In this document: positions 47,701-56,700 of the stretch, piece by piece | How the letters are laid out: each line of letters opens with the position of its first letter | How positions within the stretch are numbered: the first letter of the stretch is position 1 | Assembly: GCF_000699445.3 (NCBI RefSeq) | Contig: NC_067196.1 | Coordinates: 38,708,616 to 38,772,615 of the forward strand | Reading direction: 5' to 3' | DNA length: 64,000 bases | DNA from: Schistosoma haematobium | Lineage: Eukaryota; Platyhelminthes; Trematoda; Strigeidida; Schistosomatidae | Notes under the pieces: generated by a model | What the model saw: the letters and a program-made list of their open reading frames with translations, nothing else | Databases searched by the model: none | What the model was told of the DNA's origin: nothing | Position numbers and translations under genes: made by a program

Positions 47701-50700
47701 AGTGAACTTGCTGGAAGTTGAAATAATTGACGATTTGTTAACAATAGTCATAAAACTACTTGTAAGTAATATGTATCAAGTTGAAATAATTGACTTGTCA
47801 ACATTAGTCACAAAACTGCTTGTAAGTAATATGTATCAAGTTGAAATAATTGACTTGTCAACATTAGTCACAAAACTGCTTGTAAGTAATAAGTATCAAA
47901 ACGTGGCTGAGAAGACGTCGCAGTCATCAGGAGAGAAAAGCTTCAGTACGTCAAAGCACAACATTTGAATACTGGATCAAAAGACATTTCAGACCGTAGA
48001 ACACACCGCAAGATACAAACAGATGATCCAAGGCTACGTATATGTATTATATAAACACTGTGATTTCTCACAACAAACATTGATTGCTTCTGCCTATTGC
48101 TCTGTTCTACACAATCACCACAGATAAAATAGTCAAATTATAAGCACAGAATAATCATTAATCTTTATCAATTATTACCTGACAAAACGGAATATTTTCT
48201 GGAAGCAGTTCAGCCAACTGTTTTATCCAAGCTGTAGGTTCACGCAAAGGAAAAAAATCTGTTACGATACAGCTGATATTAACATTTTGTATCAAACTTA
48301 AAACGGACTGAGCGACTGTATCAGCATAACAACAATTATTTACTGATTCCGGTAATTTACGCTTGATGCCCGTTTTGACTGACTGATTGGTCGGTGAGCT
48401 GTTATTGGCAACTGATGTAATATGAAATGGTATGCAAAGTTCACGACATTCCTAAATAAAAAAGGAGGCCAAACTTTACTATGTTAAATGTTACACATAT
48501 TAACACGATAAAATCTTACAAATGCAACTCATATACGAAATGCTTATATATATACCATTTAAACACAGCACTCAATAAAACAGAAACTAAAATATGCATC
48601 ATACAAAGGCGTTGTACAGACACAAATAAAAAGAGAAATAAACGATAATAAAAAAATAACAGAAGCAGATTTCAAAAAGATCTTGGAATTCTCTTCTTTA
48701 TACACATGAAATAAAAACAACAGCGCAATTGTCACGTGTAAGTATTATGAGTTTCACCTGGTAACGATAACTCAGAATATCCAGGACCAGAAACAGGGTG
48801 GGCCCAAAGTCGCCAATCTTAGAGATTACGTTTGTCTCTCAAACATTAGTTAATAGGAAACATATATATTTTTAGTAACTGAAACTAACGTTCAAATATT
48901 TCATTTTACTAAGACAATGACTTGCTGTGATCTCCCATAGGTCTTCACCAACTCACTGATGTATTGTGAGTCAGGTTTGTGTTAAGGAACGGAAACAACT
49001 GAATAAGTTATCTGATAAGAAGTTGGATTAAATAACACATATTATACGAATAACATGGAATCCTTATTTTTGTGAGGATAGTGAATTTTAACAATACTGT
49101 AGCAGAGCTCCTAAGCTTTAATAAACAGATGGAATTAATTCAATCAGTAAGTCTACAACTAACTTTCTATAACATAGCGGTTCCTCTTCTTCTAAGTGAA
49201 GCTTCTAGTAAAGCCTAACTAAATGGCAGTACATAGTTAGCAAAATCCTTTGATAGCAAACAGTCAGTGAGTGAACTTGTGATGTCTAGTATCATGTTAA
49301 GTACAAATGGGTTATTCTAGCCTCCAGACAGATCAGTTTATTCATTCTTCTTGAGTCATGTTTTGACCTTGTCAATTATTAGTTTATTAACCTCGACTGT
49401 TCTTGTATGAGTATAGGTGTGTGTACTGCCTACCCTATTAATTACATGTCTTTGGCTTATTTTGTTTCGCTTTATCAAAACCAGTTGGCTCATTCGCCTT
49501 CTCCGCTTCCCTTTCCCTTTTAATTCTGAATATCTATTTGGATAAACAAGTGCTTAAAATAAATTAATTCAACGCAAACCGTATTTACATTCTCATTACC
49601 GCCGTCGCACGAACGGGGTTAGCCTAGGTAGTATACGGATTAGAATGGCAGATTTATTTTTATAGTACGTCTAAACGTCCATTCAAATCGGAGTCAGATC
49701 AGGACGCAGCACAATAACTAACATAACCTACAATGATAAATTATATAAATACGAATTATTTTTAAGTAGAACAACCTAATTATTGCTTTGTAACATTATA
49801 AAGTACTAGATAATAGAAACATGTCAGATTACCAAGTAATTCATACAATATATAAAATTGTCTTAAGTTAGACCACCACTGAGAAACTGAAAGCACTGGA
49901 CGACCATTTCGTTCTAGTATGGGACTCCTCGGCAGTTCATGATCTCAAGAAAAGTGAGCAGTCTTCACAACCACTTGATGACAAATATAACATTGTGATT
50001 TTTTACTGAGTAGTTGGTAACCATGATTTCTTTAAAAGTAACATCATTATTCATTAATGTCCCACTCATGGAGACTCCAGAATATACTTGTGAACAACTT
50101 GCAAAAAAGGGATGGAAAGTGAAGTTCCAATTAATATCATAAAACGATTGTTACTGAAATGCACTTTGAGTGCGAATTTCAAGTTTAACGGAGACGTCGA
50201 TAGACGAATATATGGAGTTGTAATGGGTTTGCTATTAAGTCCCATACTAGCTGACATTTTTCTGACTAAACTAGAAAATGGTCCACAATTTATCAGAAAA
50301 TTCACACTTTATTGTCGGTGTATAAATGAGACGTTCATCCTCTGTAAAGATAGTACACTCAGTCATTAGGTTAACTTCCAAAGAAAGTGAAAGTAGAACA
50401 GTTTTTCCGAACACTTTGTTAACAAAAAGAGCTGGTGCGTTTATGTTATGACCTTGGATCGCTTTTACCCCGTGATACTTGTTATGACTTGACCTTGGTC
50501 TGTGTAGTCTAAATTATGACCTTGACGCGTTAGGCTGAGTGGCTTAACCTTGAGTCTAATATGCGTGAGTTCGAGATGGGGTAGAGAGAACTATTCTAAA
50601 TCCTGATTGGTTGGCAAGCACGCGAGTGAAAGAAGACAAGACAGTTGGAACACTAAACTCTGGATTCTCTGAATTCGGATTACTACAAAAATGTACATGA

Positions 50701-53700
50701 ATAAATAAGTGCATATCTTGACCACGACGTACGATAATTTGGAAAAATACAGTTATGCCCGAACAGGGAATTAGGGTAGAAATTATAGTGCAAAATATAA
50801 TGTTTAAATTACAATATTTTTGGAACAAAAAAGGGTATGCTAGTGAATGATACATAGAACGAAAGCTCGTGTTATGTAGAATAAGATAGGGACAAAAATA
50901 AATATAAGTGTTTTACAGGTTTTGAATGAAATGCAATAACGTCCCAAGAAAATAGCTTTCGTAATTGTCTGGGCTTCTTAGTTCCCCGTTCATAACACCT
51001 TCCCCCTTTAAAAAAAAAGAAAAAAAAATGGTTAGTTACTATATACAGGTAAGTGCTGAGATATCATCATTGATATCTTCCTTCGGAAACGTATGTTCTC
51101 CTCTTTGGGTCTACCTGTAGAATATCTGGTCTTCTGCGTTTCCGTGATGCTTTCCTAATAGGACTTTGTTCAGGTTGCGTGGTCTTCTGAGTCGCTGAGC
51201 ATTTTATGTCAAAACTGTCCAGAATGATTCTCCACATTGAGTCTAATTTCTCGGTTTTCTGTGAAGTGCCAGCATTTTCCAGTATGTGGTTGACATGGCG
51301 TGTCCACTTCTGTCCTTCAACTTCCACCACATACATTACGTTCCCTTGTCTCTTAAGTATGCGTCCACTGGTCCATTGTGGAGGTGAATATCGGAAATCG
51401 CGGACGTATACCTTCTGATTTTTCTGGAAAATTCTGCGTTTCGCCCCATGATGGCGATCAAATTGGTTTTCCATCTTTCTGTTTCTTTTTCCGATGTCTC
51501 TTTGCTGTGGTTTCATGGCATCGAGGGCAGTTCTTACTTTTCTACCAAACATAATTTCTGCTGGGGACATTTGATTTGGTGTTGATGGGTTTGGAGTTGT
51601 TCTACAGACCAAGAGAAAGTCATCAAGAATCTCCTCTATCTTTCCCTCCCCTTTTGCCTTCAGTAGCGCTCTTTTGAAGGTATCTACAAACCTTTCGGCC
51701 TGACCATTCGATTGTGGATGGTACGGAGGTGAACGGACATGTTTGACTCCAAACCTCTTGCAGAAATCTGAGAAGATGGAAGAAATAAACTGAGTGCCGT
51801 TATCTGTCACGAGAACATCTGGAACTCCAAAACGGGAGAATAACTGCCGTAGCTTCATGATAGTCTGTTGCGAAGTGATTTGATTTATAGGAAAAATCTC
51901 CGGCCATTTTGAATAAGCATCAACACAAACGAGGAAGTACGTACCCTGGAATGGGCCAGCAAAATCAACATGTATACGCGACCAAGGTTCTTCTGGAGAT
52001 GGCCAGGAATGTAGTTCAGCTTTTCGTGGACACTTAGAAACCTCAGCACATTTTCTGCACGCACGCACGAAATCTTCGATGTGTTCATCGATATTAGGCC
52101 AATATACATAACTTCGAGCAATAGCTTTCATTCTTCCAGTACCTGGATGGGCTGTATGCAGTTGTTTCAGGACGAGTGAGCGTAAGTTATACGGAACCAC
52201 TACGCGATCAGCAACCATTATACAGTCATTGACGATGGATAAAGATTGGCGTCGTTGATAATACTGTTTCAGTTCATGAGATGTTATACGTGGGGGCCAA
52301 CCACGCTGGATAAATGTAGATAATCGTCTTAAGATAGGATCGCGGCGAGTGTGTTCAGCGATTCGAGCAGCTGTCACTGGAAGAATTTGTCGAAGATGGT
52401 TTATGTAAGATACGGACGACAATTGAGAGGAAGCAGAAGACTTTGATGTAGACATAACATTAGAAAGAAGTACATGAGATTCCGAAGTTTCACCAGCGCA
52501 TACTTTGTCTGAAGTATTCGATTTGGAAATTTTATGAGAAGGCAATGAATCGGCGGTATTTGATTTGACATGGTGAGAACACATAACATTTGAATTGTTT
52601 GATTCAGAAAGATCATAAGAACATGTTTCATCAGAAGCATTTAATTCGTTAATATCCAGAGAGGATGATTCGTCGGAGGCATTTGATTTAGAAATATCAT
52701 TAGGGATTTGGATAGAATCATAGGAAACATTTTGAGAACATACCTCATCTAATAATTTATTCAAAGTATCAACATGTGCAATCCAATCTAATCCCAATAG
52801 ATCTAAATCGTGTCGATTTGTTAGATAACAAACATCTGTAAATTTACTTCCCATAAGTTGAACATTGCATAGGACCTCTCCTGTCAACTTTACTATGTCT
52901 CCTGACGCATTTCGGGTGACATGTTCTGTCGGTCGGATGGATGGGCATCCTAACTTGTGCCATGTGTTCTTTGAAATCAACGTGACATCAGAAGCAGTGT
53001 CTAACTGAAGTCGTATAAGTTTTCCATTTACTAATAAATTTACAAATTTCCGCCTATTTTTAAATCCAACTTTAAAGGTTGCAAACGTGGTTTTAATCTG
53101 ACTATTTGATTGTTGCTTTGAATTTTCACTACGATGTTTAGTCTTGCGTTTATTTAACGAACAATGACCTTCTTTGTGGCCAATGCGATGACATTTGCGG
53201 CATTTATGATTCTTAAACGGACAGAATTTTGCAAAATGCCATGCTCCGCAGAACCAGCATGGTGATGGGGGGTTGGCAGGTTTTTTCATGCTTGTACAGT
53301 TTTGTTTCGATGATTTTATGGATCGGAGCGCATTAATTGAATCAGAACCGGAAGGTTTACCCTTCTGTTGCACCATCGCAGTGTCATGCTTGAGATTAAG
53401 TAACCGCTGACATTCGGTTGTGACCATTTGTAATGTCATATTTGGTTCTTGTTCAATGCGTACCAACATTCTGGTACGGACATCTGCATCTTCTTCATTC
53501 TTTAGACCACATATGAAAATCAAGCATTTAAATTGGTCCGCTGTGATTTCGTTTATTTTGAAGCGTTCGCACTGTCGATTTACCTTCCCGGCATACGTGA
53601 GATAATCGTCCTCTGGAGATTTCGTTATTTGGAAGCATTTATAGCGAGTATTAAATAATGAGGACTGTTCATCGAAAATATCAGATAAAATCTGGACTGT

Positions 53701-56700
53701 ATCTTTGAATGATACATCTCGTGGATTTTGCGGCAAGATAAAATTCACATATTTATTATATTCCTGTGTTCCCAGTCTTCTTAAGAGTAAGCGGACTTTT
53801 GCTGCGTCATCAAGATGCGAGCATTCAACGCGGAAAATATCTTCACAGCGGTGAAACCACGAACTGAAAATGACATTAGCTTCAGGATCATACTGGAATT
53901 CAGAAATAGAATTTATGATGCTTTCATGCTTATCTGATTGACAAGCTGAGGACGACTGTAATGAGAACATTCGTGCGAATGCATCCAAAAGCTTCGTCTG
54001 ATTTGCATCATTTTGTGCTTGCTGCATTTGAAGAATAGTTTTAAGGTCATCCAATGAAACAGGCATTTTGTACTGGATCAATCAATATAGGAAAGAAAAA
54101 ACAAAATTCTCCGTCGCCAGTTGTTATGACCTTGAATCGCTTTTACCCCGTGATACTTGTTATGAATTGACCTTGGTCGGTGTAGTCTAAATTATGACCT
54201 TGACGCGTTAGGCTGAGTGGCTTAACCTTGAGTCTAATATGCGTGAGTTCGAGATGGGGTAGAGAGAACTATTCTAAATCCTGATTGGTTGGCAAGCACA
54301 CACGTGAAAGAAGACAAGACAGTTGGAACACTAAACTCTGGATTCTCTGAATTCGGATTACTACAAAAATGTACATGAATAAATAAGTGCATATCTTGAC
54401 CACGACGTACGATAATTTGGAAAAATACAGTTATGCCCGAACAGGGAATTAGGGTAGAAATTATAGTGCAAAATATAATGTTTAAATTACAATATTTTTG
54501 GAACAAAAAAGGGTATGCTAGTGAATGATACATAGAACGAAAGCTCGTGTTATGTAGAATAAGATAGGGACAAAAATAAATATAAGTGTTTTACAGGTTT
54601 TGAATGAAATGCAATAACGTCCCAAGAAAATAGCTTTCGTAATTGTCTGGGCTTCTTAGTTCCCCGTTCATAACAGTTTATAAGAAAGAACTTAAACGAG
54701 GAAAGTACCTGGAAAGGTCAGTACACATTTCCTTAGTTTTTACCTCTACAGTACAAAAGAAACTTGATGAACACTTAGTTCTATATGTTCTGCTGATATA
54801 GTTGAAAAGCTAAACGGCATGCGTATTACTTGTAGGGATACAGACACTCTAGAAAGTTTATAAACAAATATACGACCACAAAGATTAGAATAGGCGAAAT
54901 ACAAACAGTGAATAAGAAATCCCTGTTCATATGCCTACAATTCAGAGGTGATGCAGCCAGTGAAATACTAATCTAGAAATTACGTAGGACAATTCAGAGA
55001 ACGTTAAACGCCAGAAAACTGAGACTAGTGTTTCCTACCCACCAAGGCTAAAAGACGACTTACCTACAACCTCATTTGTATTTCACAATTCGACTTCTCT
55101 TGTGGAGCAAGTTATATTAAACGAAGTTCTAGGGATTTACATTTTCGTGATCCTAAACATCTCTCAGAGTGACTAAGAAAAGGTGTAATCAAGAAAGAAA
55201 ACAGCTTAATACTAGCCCATTTAGTCCAAACCGGTTACAGCGCCAGTATAAATCAATCTTAATAATTTATCAGGTTAGTAATTTTTTGCCAAAATCCGTC
55301 TTACTCAAAGTCCTTCAAACAGCAGAAGCGATAGCCATTCAGATTAAAAAACTGGGACTAGGTGTACAGAGAAGTATATTCAATCCATTATTTTACCTTG
55401 GCTCCAACCTCAGGACCAATAAATCAATAGTAATTTTAACAACAGAATGGCCCAACTTGACCAATGTACATTGAACTTTTCTTAGATATTATTGTCTTTG
55501 TTATTCTTATTTGTATATCCTTGTATTATCATTACCAATATTATTATTATCACTATTATTATTATTATCATTAATTAATAAGTAATCTGAAAAGAATACG
55601 AAGATTTTGATTTTATCCGGTACTGATATAGCATTGTGCGCTTTAATTTTCTTAAATAATACAAGCTGCTCCACGATGTCACCTATCATCTGCAACATAA
55701 GACGGAACGATCCAAGTAAGATAAACTAACGGATAAGTGACTAAATATATGAGGATGGCATTGCTGGAAGAGATAAAATTTAACTTTAGTTAGCAACTAA
55801 ACATCGACAGAAACCCTGACAGGTAATTGTGACATCTCATTAACAGGGCCTCTCACTCGAACATTAGGACTAATCACTTAATTAAATACGAATATAACAC
55901 TTACTTTCTCTACTTCTTTCAATCCTTCAACCATAAAGGTATAATGTCGTAACGTTTCGGCTTGAAATTTCGGAACCAAACAGAAACAAACGTGTAGTGG
56001 GACTTTAAATTTCAATGCTAAACGTTGAGCAAACAAGAAAGCCCAATTATCTAAAGGAAACATTTCATTTTTAAACAAGTAATAAAAAAATAGTTAAAAT
56101 GATGGGGATAATACTAATAAAGTTAATGCAAAATTAATATATTGAAACAAATTAGCATAATTGATAGAATGGCATAGGGTAATAAGTAATTAGTTTTATC
56201 ATCCCAAAAAATTACCAAAGTATTGATTTGGTACTGAATTATACTGAATTAACATGATTAGCTTTTTAAAAACAGAATCTAGCCAGAGAAACGACTAACA
56301 CAAATGTCATAGTGTTCAGGTAGCATTTAGAAGTAAACTTTTGCCATTTATAATTATATTTGATTGAAAATGGACCAACTTATTGACTCTATTGTTCATG
56401 AAGTCAATACAATAGAAAGTGACGGAATTAAGCCTTCGATGGTTTTTCACCCAGCGAACAATCTGATAGTCGTAGTCATCTTTATTGTGTATGAATTATA
56501 CTTTAGTACCATTATTCGATTTGCAACGACAAGTATGTATGTTCATTTTCTCTGCCTCTGAGCACAAACATATAAGACAGTTTCCATCGGATTTGAAATT
56601 TTTCAACCTAGCACAAACATCAGTTTTAACAGACGCATTTTAAAAGAATTCCAAAGCAAACCCCGTAGATATAAAGTGGTTATGATTTCGTCTAGCTTGC

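Larger units (their letters stand above)
50444..54675 (-). mobile_element. Complete non-autonomous Ty3/gypsy LTR element encoding Gag-PR-IN without RT
   Basis: 4232 bp bounded by 554-bp LTRs (54122-54675 is the 5' LTR, 50444-50997 the 3' LTR) with TGTTATGA...TCATAACA ends. The 5-bp duplication GTTTA lies on each side (50439-50443, 54676-54680). After the 5' LTR comes AC, then the primer-binding site TGGCGACGG (from 54119). Before the 3' LTR lies the polypurine tract AAAGGGGGAAGG (51009-50998). About six LTR differences were counted by eye, suggesting a young insertion. It sits in photolyase intron 2 on the gene's sense strand, inside a Penelope remnant. Confidence 0.95.

Noticed and set aside
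47702..47968. 88-codon frame with 20-residue repeats as a repeat protein
   Set aside because: Explained by a 60-bp minisatellite in an intron; no start context or conserved domain.
50556..54533. Duplicate 99-codon frames (50556-50855 and 54234-54533) as a gene pair
   Set aside because: Both lie inside the two LTRs of one element.
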